Below are positions 1 through 5,109 of a stretch of 5,109 nucleotides of DNA, piece after piece. This DNA comes from Leptospirillum sp. (lineage in GTDB: Bacteria; Nitrospirota; Leptospirillia; Leptospirillales; Leptospirillaceae), in assembly GCA_027346125.1 (NCBI GenBank), contig DAIEST010000218.1, positions 1-5,109 on the forward strand. Reading direction: 5' to 3'. The position numbers and the translations under genes were made by a program. The number at the start of each line of letters is the position of its first letter. Within the stretch, counting starts at the first letter, position 1. The notes beneath the pieces are model-generated. The model was not told where the DNA came from. It was given only the letters and a program-made list of their open reading frames with translations, and did no database searches.

Positions 1-135
1 GTCACGAAGGTCTCGTTCAACAGCACCCAGGACAAGGTATTCGTCACGGGAAGCAAGCTCAGGACATCCGATCTGATCTCTGCCGTGGACAACGTCAAGG
101 GAAGCTCCTGGTATTGCAAGGCTGAAGCCCAGTAG
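1..135 (+). CDS. C-terminal end of a small HMA-like (heavy-metal-associated) domain protein, 5' truncated by the window
   Basis: Reading frame 1 is open from the first base to a TAG at 133-135 and gives 44 residues. They follow the pattern of the second half of an HMA/copper-chaperone ferredoxin-like fold. A 'GV-x-x-V'-like beta strand (VTKVSFNS) is followed by a second strand (KVFVTG), a helix with the typical 'LISAVDNV' spacing, and a last strand (SSWYCKAEA). HMA proteins bind soft metals such as Cu(I), Hg(II) or Zn(II) through a CxxC in the first loop, or carry a degenerate version of the fold. That loop lies upstream of the window, so metal binding cannot be judged. A stand-alone HMA protein and the tail of a longer protein are both possible. 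The stop is followed by hairpin sequences at 154-182. The family assignment comes from pattern only. Confidence 0.55.
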   Translation, partial: VTKVSFNSTQDKVFVTGSKLRTSDLISAVDNVKGSSWYCKAEAQ

Positions 136-153
136 ACATTCCGCTGCGACTCT

Positions 154-182
154 GGGCGACCTGCCCGATATTGGAATCGGGC
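154..182 (+). terminator. Hairpin after the HMA-like gene, with two alternative stems
   Basis: GCCCGAT (163-169) and ATCGGGC (176-182) are perfect complements around a 6-base loop. The stem begins 27 bases after the stop of the upstream gene. The left arm can also pair with GGGC at 154-157 (loop GACCT), so two stems compete for 163-166. The position fits a 3' end. However, the bases after the stem are CATAAAAATAT, not a T run, so this is not a canonical intrinsic terminator. It may instead protect the 3' end or assist Rho-dependent termination. Confidence 0.35.
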
Positions 183-457
183 CATAAAAATATCGCTTCC
201 GGGAATTGTCCGGGCTCGGGGCGTGCCGGTCGCTTCGTGGGTTCTCCGCCCGGAATTCGGGATTTTGCTGCCCCGGTCATCGCGGCGGCGGCCATGTCCA
301 GTTCCGTTTCGGTGGTCATGAACACCCTTCGGCTCGGGCGGGAGTCTTTGTGAAACGATCTCTCAGACATGCGGGTTCCTGTGCATTGTCCTCCGCAAGA
401 CAAGCGGCCTGAGATGGAGCACGGACAATCACGATTCCGGGACTTCGATCCATACGG

Positions 458-501
458 CAGACGCCCCGGACAAGCCGGAGCGTCTGTTCGATGTTTTCGA
501 A
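458..501 (+). other. Strong hairpin with an adjacent second hairpin; possible terminator or structured RNA
   Basis: CAGACGC (458-464) pairs with GCGTCTG (480-486). After one C-A mismatch, CCGG (466-469) pairs with CCGG (475-478) around loop ACAAG. This gives 11 base pairs with a single mismatch. It is followed at once by TTCGA (487-491) and TCGAA (497-501) around TGTTT. Four T residues at 494-497 lie 8 bases after the big stem, so it could be a weak + strand terminator. The two stems could also be part of an RNA. No gene ends nearby on the + strand, which makes the terminator reading less natural. Confidence 0.35.
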
Positions 502-563
502 GAGCCTCTCCACAAAGGAAAATCCTCAGAAAATCCGTTTCGGTTTTCGGGCTGGTTCGAATG

Positions 564-592
564 TTGCATTATTGGGATTGACCCGATAGAAT
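564..592 (+). promoter_or_regulatory. Possible sigma70-type promoter upstream of icd
   Basis: TTGCAT (564-569) and TAGAAT (587-592) are separated by exactly 17 bases. The -10 matches TATAAT at 5 of 6 positions, while the -35 matches TTGACA at only 3 of 6. If used, transcription would start near 599 and give an icd leader of about 310 bases holding the hairpins at 610-626, 651-671, 752-777 and 813-832. The inverted repeat AGAAT/ATTCT at 588-603 overlaps the -10 box. A closer promoter was looked for and only poor matches were seen, such as TATCGT at 736-741. Confidence 0.3.
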
Positions 593-650
593 TCAGGGAT
601 TCTGCAGTTCGGAGAAAGTGACTCCGTGCGGTGCAGCCGGGAGAGGGAAA

Positions 651-671
651 GACAGACGGATCGGGTCTGTC
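651..671 (+). other. Perfect 7-bp hairpin in the icd upstream region
   Basis: GACAGAC (651-657) and GTCTGTC (665-671) are perfect complements around loop GGATCGG. The stem is followed by CCCC and then TTCAATT, so a T run is lacking. It is probably a leader structure. It could also be a dyad bound by a protein. Confidence 0.3.
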
Positions 672-751
672 CCCCTTCAATTCACCATATCCCCGTATCT
701 TGTCTTCAATCGTTTCGTCCATCGATCAGGGTCTCTATCGTATCGAACCTG

Positions 752-833
752 TCCGGGGGAACTGAATCTTTCCCGGAACTCTTTGTCTCGATGAGGAGCG
801 AGGATACAGGACTTCCCGGAGCGATCCGGGAAA
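752..833 (+). promoter_or_regulatory. Pair of hairpins with interchangeable arms in the icd leader
   Basis: The first stem pairs 752-760 with 769-777 (nine pairs including two G-U) around loop ACTGAATC. The second pairs TTCCCGGA (813-820) with TCCGGGAA (825-832) around the GNRA-type tetraloop GCGA. The arm 769-777 is also fully complementary to 825-833 over nine bases, so the two-hairpin state competes with a long-range stem that would free 813-820. This architecture resembles attenuators and other riboregulators. However, TCCGG-type words are common throughout this window, so chance pairing is a real alternative. It ends 74 bases before the icd start. Confidence 0.35.
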
Positions 834-907
834 AATGTTACCGGTTCGATATCTCCACGGATTCCGTTCGGATGGACACCAAACCCTTTACGAAGGAGTA
901 AAGCAAC

Positions 908-2158
908 ATGGCAACGTACCAGAAAATCACCCCCCCGAAAAACGGCCAGAAAATCGAAATGAAAAACGGGAAACTCCACGTTCCCGACAATCCCGTCATT
1001 CCGTTCATTGCGGGCGATGGCACCGGTCAGGACATCTGGAACGCTTCCGTACGGGTATTCGACGCAGCGGTCGAGAAGGCCTACAAGGGCAAGAAGAAGG
1101 TGGAATGGTTCGAAGTGTTTGCAGGCGAGAAGGCCAATGAAGTCTATGGCCCCAACACCTGGCTTCCCGAAGACACCCTGAACGCCTATCGGGAATTCCT
1201 CGTCGCCATCAAGGGCCCGCTCACAACCCCGGTCGGTGGCGGAATCCGGAGCATCAACGTGACTCTTCGCCAGGAACTGGACCTCTATGCCTGCGTCCGG
1301 CCGGTTTCCTGGTTCGGCTCTCCCAGCCCGGTCAAGCACCCTGAACTTGTCGACATGGTGATCTTCCGCGAGAACACCGAGGACATTTACGCCGGCATCG
1401 AGTGGCCCACCGGCGATCCGATCATTGCAGAGCTTTTCAAGGTGTTCGAGAAGGCCAACGTCATGAAGAAGATCCGTTTTCCGAAAACGGCCAGCATCGG
1501 CATCAAGCCTGTCTCGGAAGAAGGGACCAAGAGGCTTGTCCGCTCTGCGATCAAGTATGCCCTCGCAAACAACCGGAAGAGCGTGACCCTCGTCCACAAG
1601 GGAAACATCATGAAGTTCACGGAAGGGTACTTCCGGAAGTGGGGATACGAACTGGCCAAGGAAGAGTTCGGGGACAAGACCGTCTCCTGGGACGACTGCG
1701 GCGGCAATCCGCCGGCAGGCAAGCTCCTGATCAGGGACGAAATCGCCGACGCCTTCCTCCAGAAGATTCTCCTCCGTGCCAACGAGTTCGACGTGATCGC
1801 CACATTGAACCTGAACGGGGATTACCTGTCTGACGCCCTGGCCGCGCAGGTTGGAGGAATCGGCATTGCCCCAGGCGCCAATATCAACTACGAAACCGGC
1901 GCCGCAGGCTTCGAAGCAACCCACGGAACCGCCCCCAAGTACGCAAACCAGGACAAGGTCAATCCCGGAGCGGTCATTCTTTCCGGCGAGATGATGTTCC
2001 GGTACATGGGCTGGACGGAAGTGGCCGACATGATCGTGAAAGGGGTCCGCGGAGCGGTCGATGCAAAACGGGTGACCTACGACTTTGCCCGTCAGCTCGA
2101 AGGTGCCACGGAACTCAAGTGTTCGGAGTTCGGAACGGAGATCATCAAACACATGTAA
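908..2158 (+). CDS. icd: Isocitrate dehydrogenase, NADP-dependent (EC 1.1.1.42)
   Basis: This cytosolic enzyme interconverts isocitrate and 2-oxoglutarate plus CO2 with NADP(H), in the oxidative TCA cycle or, reversed, in reductive carbon fixation. The 416-residue product has the same length as the E. coli enzyme and matches it motif by motif. Substrate residues are S115, N117, R121, R131, R154, Y161 and K231. The metal-binding aspartates are D281, D305 and D309 (IADAFLQ and NLNGDYLSD). The NADP-specificity residues K344, Y345, Y391 and R395 are all present (HGTAPKYANQDKVNPG and VTYDFAR), so NADP and not NAD use is expected. S115 corresponds to the serine phosphorylated by AceK in E. coli, but no aceK is in view. 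The ATG at 908 is supported by AAGGAG at 893-898, nine bases upstream. The gene appears monocistronic, with a long structured upstream region and a hairpin after the stop. No truncation or missing residue was seen. Confidence 0.97.
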   Translation: MATYQKITPPKNGQKIEMKNGKLHVPDNPVIPFIAGDGTGQDIWNASVRVFDAAVEKAYKGKKKVEWFEVFAGEKANEVYGPNTWLPEDTLNAYREFLVAIKGPLTTPVGGGIRSINVTLRQELDLYACVRPVSWFGSPSPVKHPELVDMVIFRENTEDIYAGIEWPTGDPIIAELFKVFEKANVMKKIRFPKTASIGIKPVSEEGTKRLVRSAIKYALANNRKSVTLVHKGNIMKFTEGYFRKWGYELAKEEFGDKTVSWDDCGGNPPAGKLLIRDEIADAFLQKILLRANEFDVIATLNLNGDYLSDALAAQVGGIGIAPGANINYETGAAGFEATHGTAPKYANQDKVNPGAVILSGEMMFRYMGWTEVADMIVKGVRGAVDAKRVTYDFARQLEGATELKCSEFGTEIIKHM

Positions 2159-2178
2159 TGGTCTTGCGCTCTGGCGTC

Positions 2179-2203
2179 GAAGGGACGGGACATCCGTCCC
2201 TTC
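2179..2203 (+). terminator. Hairpin just after icd, likely transcription terminator
   Basis: GAAGGGACGG (2179-2188) and CCGTCCCTTC (2194-2203) form a perfect 10-bp stem around loop GACAT, starting 21 bases after the icd stop. The downstream sequence CGGCCCGGACGTTTCAT lacks a proper T tract, so termination may need Rho or be partial. A second possible stem, TTCCGG (2201-2206) with CCGGAA (2221-2226), overlaps the right arm. Confidence 0.6.
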
Positions 2204-2353
2204 CGGCCCGGACGTTTCATCCGGAATCCCCCCTGTTTCCGAAGCCATCCCCGGTCAACCGGATTTTCCCCGTCAGCATCCGCCACGGCGTTTCCCGCGG
2301 ACTTCTCCCCCGTCACCCCCCTTTTCCGTCAAGAGAGATCCCGGCTCAAACCG

Positions 2354-2362
2354 TGGTAGGAT
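2354..2362 (+). promoter_or_regulatory. Possible extended -10 promoter element for the HAD-pgi unit
   Basis: TGGTAGGAT reads as an extended -10 (TG-N-TAGGAT), with 4 of 6 matches in the hexamer. It lies 61 bases before the start codon at 2424. No good -35 is visible at 16-18 bases upstream, which extended -10 promoters can tolerate. A separate promoter is expected here because the hairpin after icd and the 265-base gap separate the two transcription units. Confidence 0.3.
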
Positions 2363-2423
2363 ACCCGAACCGTCAGGGGAGCGTTCTCCTTGTCCGACAC
2401 ACATCCTCCAGAAAGGAGTGCCC

Positions 2424-3092
2424 ATGGGATTTCCCTCCGGGACTGTCTTCCTCATCGATGTAGACGACACTCTGTTCGACAACGACCGGTTCGAATCCGA
2501 CCTGAGAGCGTTTCTCGAAGAACGCTTTGGAACAAAAGGGCGGGATCGGTACACCGAGATCTTCGAGTCGTTGAGAGCGGAAGTGGGCTATGCGGACTTT
2601 CTGGGCGCGGCACAGAAATTCCGGATCGACCAGGATCAGCACATGCAGACTCTGTCCCTCGCGTTCTTTCTCCGGGATTATCCATTCTCCATGAGACTCT
2701 ACCCGAACGCACTCGATGTCGTAAGCCACCTCGATACGATGGGAACCACGGTCATCCTTTCGGACGGAGATGCTTTCTTTCAACCCCACAAGATCGACCG
2801 GAGCGGCATCCGCAAAGCCGTCAGGGACCGGATCCGGATTTATGTCCACAAGGAAAAGATGCTGGCGAGGATCCAGGAGGAACATCCGGCACCCCACTAC
2901 TGCATGATCGACGACAAGATCCGGATTCTCTCCGCCATGAAAAAGGAATGGGAAAACCGGCTGACAACAGTCTTTGTCCGACAGGGCCACTATGCCCGGA
3001 ACCCCGATATCACTGCCCAATACCCTGACCCCGATATCGCCATCGACCGGATCGGGGATCTTCTCCTGCACCGGAAAGACGCGATGGAGTAA
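2424..3092 (+). CDS. HAD-superfamily hydrolase, likely small-molecule phosphatase
   Basis: The 222-residue product carries the four haloacid dehalogenase motifs in order. Motif I is DVDDT with nucleophile D12 and acid/base D14. Motif II is the serine S113 in ILSDGD. Motif III is a lysine in the VHKEKM segment (K143 or K145). Motif IV is the acidic pair D163-D164 in MIDDK, for Mg2+. Residues from about 18 to 100 form a helical C1-type cap, which usually means a small soluble substrate. The tail motif RQGHYA (186-191) and the SDGD-FFQP segment are features I recall from a conserved HAD subfamily, and I cannot name its substrate. The open frame extends upstream into icd. The ATG at 2424 is chosen because AAAGGAG (2412-2418) sits five bases before it and the HAD fold starts directly after. 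It lies 29 bases ahead of pgi, so the two are probably co-transcribed. A role in sugar-phosphate housekeeping is inference from that linkage. Confidence 0.85.
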   Translation: MGFPSGTVFLIDVDDTLFDNDRFESDLRAFLEERFGTKGRDRYTEIFESLRAEVGYADFLGAAQKFRIDQDQHMQTLSLAFFLRDYPFSMRLYPNALDVVSHLDTMGTTVILSDGDAFFQPHKIDRSGIRKAVRDRIRIYVHKEKMLARIQEEHPAPHYCMIDDKIRILSAMKKEWENRLTTVFVRQGHYARNPDITAQYPDPDIAIDRIGDLLLHRKDAME

Positions 3093-3121
3093 ACCTGTCT
3101 CTGATTCCAAGGAGGGAACCC

Positions 3122-4768
3122 ATGCACAACAGATCCGACATGATGCCGCTTGCACAGCGTCCCGCATGGCTCGCGCTCAAGGAGCACCACTCCCGTCTCC
3201 TGAAAAAGGACCTCCGGACCCTGTTCGAGGAAGATCCGGACCGGGGAGAACGGATGACCGCATCCGCTGCCGGCCTGTTTCTGGATTACTCGAAAAATCG
3301 CATCACGCAGGAAACGCTCCGCCTCCTGACGGATCTTGCCCGTGAGACCGGCCTTCCGGCACAGATCGAACGGATGTTCAGGGGCGAGAAGATCAACAGC
3401 ACGGAAAACAGGGCCGTTCTTCACGTCGCTCTGCGCGCCGCTCCGGAAGACGTCATCATGGTCGACGGAAAGAACGTGATCCCTGGCGTATACGCTGTCC
3501 TGGACAGGATGTCCTCATTTGTCCGGAAGGTCCACGATGGCACATGGACGGGATACACGGGAAAGAACGTACGAAATGTCGTCAATATCGGAATCGGAGG
3601 ATCGGACCTCGGTCCGGTGATGGCGTTCGAGGCCCTGAAACACTATTCCCGAAGGGATATGACCTTCCGGTTCGTCTCCAACATCGACGGGACCGATTTT
3701 ACAGAAGCCACCCGGAACCTCGATCCGGCAGAAACGCTGTTCATCGTCTGTTCCAAGACATTCACCACGCTCGAGACGATGACCAACGCATCGACCGCAC
3801 GTGCATGGCTCAAAGCGTCGCTGGGGTCGGACGACGCGATCGCCCGGCACTTCGTCGCCGTCTCGACCAATACGGAGGAGGTCCGGCGATTCGGAATCAA
3901 TCCGGAAAACATGTTCGGGTTCTGGGACTGGGTAGGAGGCCGGTACTCCATGGATTCGGCGATCGGTCTTTCCACAATGCTGGCCGTGGGTCCCGAACGG
4001 TTCATGGAGATGCTTTCGGGCTTCCGGAAGATGGACATCCATTTCCGCTCGGCCCCTCTCCCGGAGAACCTCCCCGTCATTCTGGGACTTGTCAGCTTCT
4101 GGGAAAACAGTCTCTTTGGCTGCGCCACCCGGGGGATCTTCCCCTACGACCAGTATCTTAAACGCTTCCCGGCCTACCTCCAGCAATTGACCATGGAGAG
4201 CAACGGCAAGCATGTCACAATGTCGGGAACGAGGGTCGGGTACGATACAGGTCCCGTTTTCTGGGGAGAACCGGGGACAAACGGCCAGCATTCCTTCTAC
4301 CAGCTCATCCATCAGGGAACCCGGATCATCCCCTCCGACCTGATCGGCTTTCTCCACTCCCTGAATCCGACAGGTTCCCATCACACGATCCTGATGGCCA
4401 ACCTGTTTGCCCAGTCGGAAGCTCTCGCCTTCGGAAGAACCCCGGAACAGCTGAAGGAGGAAGGGGTTTCGGAAGACCAGATCCCCCATCGGGTCTGCGA
4501 GGGGAATCGGCCGACCAACGTGATCCTGGCCGAACGCCTGACGCCGGAAACGCTCGGCGCCCTCATTGCCCTCTATGAACACAGTGTCTTCACCCAGGGC
4601 ACACTCTGGGGCATCGACTCCTTCGACCAATGGGGGGTGGAACTGGGGAAGATCCTGGCAAAACGGATCCTCTCCGAACTGGAAAGCCCCAAAAATCCGG
4701 ATCTGTCCCACGACACCTCGACCAATGCGCTGATCCGGCGGTTCCGGAGTGCCCGCAGGCAGGAGTGA
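3122..4768 (+). CDS. pgi: Glucose-6-phosphate isomerase (EC 5.3.1.9)
   Basis: This cytosolic enzyme interconverts glucose 6-phosphate and fructose 6-phosphate, linking glycolysis/gluconeogenesis with the pentose phosphate pathway and polysaccharide synthesis. The product has 548 residues, close to the 549 of E. coli Pgi, and belongs to the long bacterial/eukaryotic form. Two SIS folds are visible. The first contains NIGIGGSDLGP (155-165) and the phosphate-binding SKTFTT (211-216). Signature 1 is DWVGGRYSMDSAIG (269-282) and signature 2 runs from 493 to 510 with FDQWGVELGK. The catalytic residues are E359 in MESNGK, H390 in GTNGQHSFYQ and K510, equivalent to E355, H386 and K514 of E. coli. R274 is in the GGR of signature 1. 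The start at 3122 has AAGGAGG at 3109-3115, six bases upstream. It follows the HAD gene by 29 bases with no terminator between them. The gene is intact and ends with TGA just before probable terminator structures. Confidence 0.97.
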   Translation: MHNRSDMMPLAQRPAWLALKEHHSRLLKKDLRTLFEEDPDRGERMTASAAGLFLDYSKNRITQETLRLLTDLARETGLPAQIERMFRGEKINSTENRAVLHVALRAAPEDVIMVDGKNVIPGVYAVLDRMSSFVRKVHDGTWTGYTGKNVRNVVNIGIGGSDLGPVMAFEALKHYSRRDMTFRFVSNIDGTDFTEATRNLDPAETLFIVCSKTFTTLETMTNASTARAWLKASLGSDDAIARHFVAVSTNTEEVRRFGINPENMFGFWDWVGGRYSMDSAIGLSTMLAVGPERFMEMLSGFRKMDIHFRSAPLPENLPVILGLVSFWENSLFGCATRGIFPYDQYLKRFPAYLQQLTMESNGKHVTMSGTRVGYDTGPVFWGEPGTNGQHSFYQLIHQGTRIIPSDLIGFLHSLNPTGSHHTILMANLFAQSEALAFGRTPEQLKEEGVSEDQIPHRVCEGNRPTNVILAERLTPETLGALIALYEHSVFTQGTLWGIDSFDQWGVELGKILAKRILSELESPKNPDLSHDTSTNALIRRFRSARRQE

Positions 4769-4780
4769 AGAGTCCCGATC

Positions 4781-4819
4781 CCCGTCCTGATCCCGCGCAT
4801 GGCCTCAGGGCCTGACGGG
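4781..4819 (+). terminator. Weak bulged hairpin just after pgi
   Basis: CCCGTC (4781-4786) pairs with GACGGG (4814-4819), and CTGA (4787-4790) pairs with TCAG (4805-4808), with a 5-base bulge on the right side. A competing short stem is GGCC/GGCC at 4801-4812. The stem begins 13 bases after the pgi stop and is followed by TATTTGC. It is a possible partial terminator, weaker than the one at 4925. Confidence 0.25.
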
Positions 4820-4924
4820 TATTTGCACACAGACTCTTCCGGAAACGGCTCTGCCCGGCTGTGTGAACAGCGCCTCCCCGATGGGATTCATCGATCGTCT
4901 TTCAATGGGCAATGCTCAATGGTC

Positions 4925-4954
4925 CCTTCACTCCCCGAATGGGGGGAGTGAAGG
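4925..4954 (+). terminator. Strong 12-bp hairpin, probable terminator of the HAD-pgi unit
   Basis: CCTTCACTCCCC (4925-4936) and GGGGAGTGAAGG (4943-4954) are perfect complements around the loop GAATGG, followed by TTTG. The T tract is only three bases long, so efficiency is uncertain. The position, about 160 bases past pgi and about 110 before the next start codon, fits a boundary between transcription units. Confidence 0.6.
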
Positions 4955-5017
4955 TTTGCATCGATCATGAAAGAGCTTGAGCCGGGAACTCAAAAGGTGC
5001 AAGAATCCGGAACGTCA

Positions 5018-5023
5018 TATTAT
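5018..5023 (+). promoter_or_regulatory. Possible -10 box for the last gene
   Basis: TATTAT matches the -10 consensus at 5 of 6 positions and lies 39 bases before the start codon at 5063. That would give a leader of roughly 33 bases. No convincing -35 is seen at the expected distance. An inverted repeat, TTGAG (4977-4981) and CTCAA (4989-4993), lies upstream and could be an operator, but this is speculative. Confidence 0.25.
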
Positions 5024-5062
5024 GGACAGTCCGAACCGTCACAGCGCTTCCGGAGAACAGGA

Positions 5063-5109
5063 ATGAACCCTTCCTTCAATCACCTCGGTCAACCCGTCGG
5101 ATTTCCCGT
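5063..5109 (+). CDS. N-terminus of a probable GNAT (RimJ/RimL-like) acetyltransferase, cut by the window end
   Basis: An ATG at 5063 is preceded by GGAG at 5052-5055, seven bases upstream, and the frame stays open for 15 codons to the window edge. The residues MNPSFNHLGQPVGFP contain the 'N-x-x-GQP-x-G' opening that I recall from RimJ/RimL-type GNAT proteins, where it precedes the acetyltransferase domain. GNAT enzymes transfer an acetyl group from acetyl-CoA to an amine. No catalytic part is visible, so the family call rests on this short opening alone. The promoter-like TATTAT upstream and the terminator hairpin before it suggest a separate transcription unit. Confidence 0.5.
   Translation, partial: MNPSFNHLGQPVGFP

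Larger units (their letters stand above)
136..907. other. 772-base region without a convincing gene, rich in inverted repeats; includes the icd leader
   Basis: No reading frame here shows a recognisable family, and codon use decays along each candidate. I found no tRNA, rRNA, CRISPR or insertion sequence end. Visible structure includes a hairpin at 163-182, a weak CCCG/CGGG stem at 249-261 followed by ATTTT, a strong imperfect stem at 458-486 followed directly by a 5-bp stem at 487-501, and a possible promoter at 564-592. Short stems follow at 588-603 (AGAAT/ATTCT) and 610-626 (CGGAG/CTCCG), then stems at 651-671, 752-777 and 813-832. Two small minus-strand ORFs (513 to 316 and 319 to 95) overlap by ATGA but are not called as genes. 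The region could be a long regulatory leader, could contain an unrecognised small RNA, or could be decayed coding sequence. Confidence 0.6.

Noticed and set aside
554..562. GGTTCGAAT, resembling a tRNA T loop
   Set aside because: The flanking bases do not form a T stem, and no acceptor, D or anticodon arm is present.
429..722. 97-codon minus-strand ORF beginning MDETIEDKIRGYG
   Set aside because: The first residues look protein-like, but there is no ribosome binding site. The rest lacks any pattern and overlaps the other weak ORFs.
626..901. 91-codon + strand ORF ending just before icd
   Set aside because: No ribosome binding site, no family resemblance, and it runs through three hairpins and the icd Shine-Dalgarno.
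677..2248. 523-codon open frame on the minus strand
   Set aside because: It lies antisense to icd, whose + strand product has every family motif. The antisense frame is open because of the codon bias and has no recognisable domain.
2085..2423. 113-codon N-terminal extension of the HAD frame, overlapping the end of icd
   Set aside because: The extension is rich in P, S and R without fold-like pattern, crosses a strong hairpin, and lacks the good Shine-Dalgarno found before the ATG at 2424.
2488..2498. GGTTCGAATCC, a tRNA T-loop-like string
   Set aside because: It lies in the HAD coding sequence just after motif I and no cloverleaf surrounds it.
3515..4711. 398-codon open frame on the minus strand
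   Set aside because: It is antisense to pgi, which is unambiguous. The translation is low-complexity shadow sequence.
908..4768. Many copies of TCCGG/CCGGA words, suggesting an uptake-type or dispersed repeat
   Set aside because: Within genes they follow from frequent CGG arginine codons after codons ending in TC, so codon bias explains them. They have no fixed longer core.

Overview
This is a chromosomal, housekeeping-type stretch of a moderately GC-rich bacterium. It reads as a free-living Gram-negative chemolithotroph or heterotroph. My best guess is a Leptospirillum-like member of the Nitrospirota, from the protein flavour, the heavy use of CGG and TCC-GG codon junctions and the gene content. 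That guess rests on impression and not on a search. I see no insertion sequence, phage gene, CRISPR array, tRNA or rRNA.

Layout, left to right, all genes on the + strand. (1) Positions 1-135 hold the last 44 codons of a small protein whose fold pattern resembles a heavy-metal-associated (HMA) domain. (2) Positions 136-907 are 772 bases without a convincing gene. They contain several clear inverted repeats, a possible sigma70-type promoter near 564-592 and a hairpin-rich stretch leading to icd. (3) Positions 908-2158 encode a complete NADP-dependent isocitrate dehydrogenase, with a good hairpin just after its stop. (4) Positions 2424-3092 and 3122-4768 are a two-gene unit: a HAD-superfamily hydrolase followed 29 bases later by a complete glucose-6-phosphate isomerase. 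Each has its own strong Shine-Dalgarno sequence. (5) A 12-bp hairpin at 4925-4954 probably ends this unit. (6) At 5063 the first 15 codons of another gene begin and run off the window. Their sequence resembles the N-terminus of a RimJ/RimL-like GNAT acetyltransferase.

Functionally the window carries central carbon metabolism: the isocitrate/2-oxoglutarate step of the oxidative or reductive TCA cycle, and the fructose-6-phosphate/glucose-6-phosphate step shared by glycolysis, gluconeogenesis and the pentose phosphate route. The HAD enzyme next to pgi is plausibly a phosphatase acting on a small phosphorylated metabolite, but its substrate cannot be read from the sequence.

I found no clear new defence or mobile system. 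The least explained part is the 772-base region before icd, with its nested and competing inverted repeats and a pair of small overlapping minus-strand ORFs.
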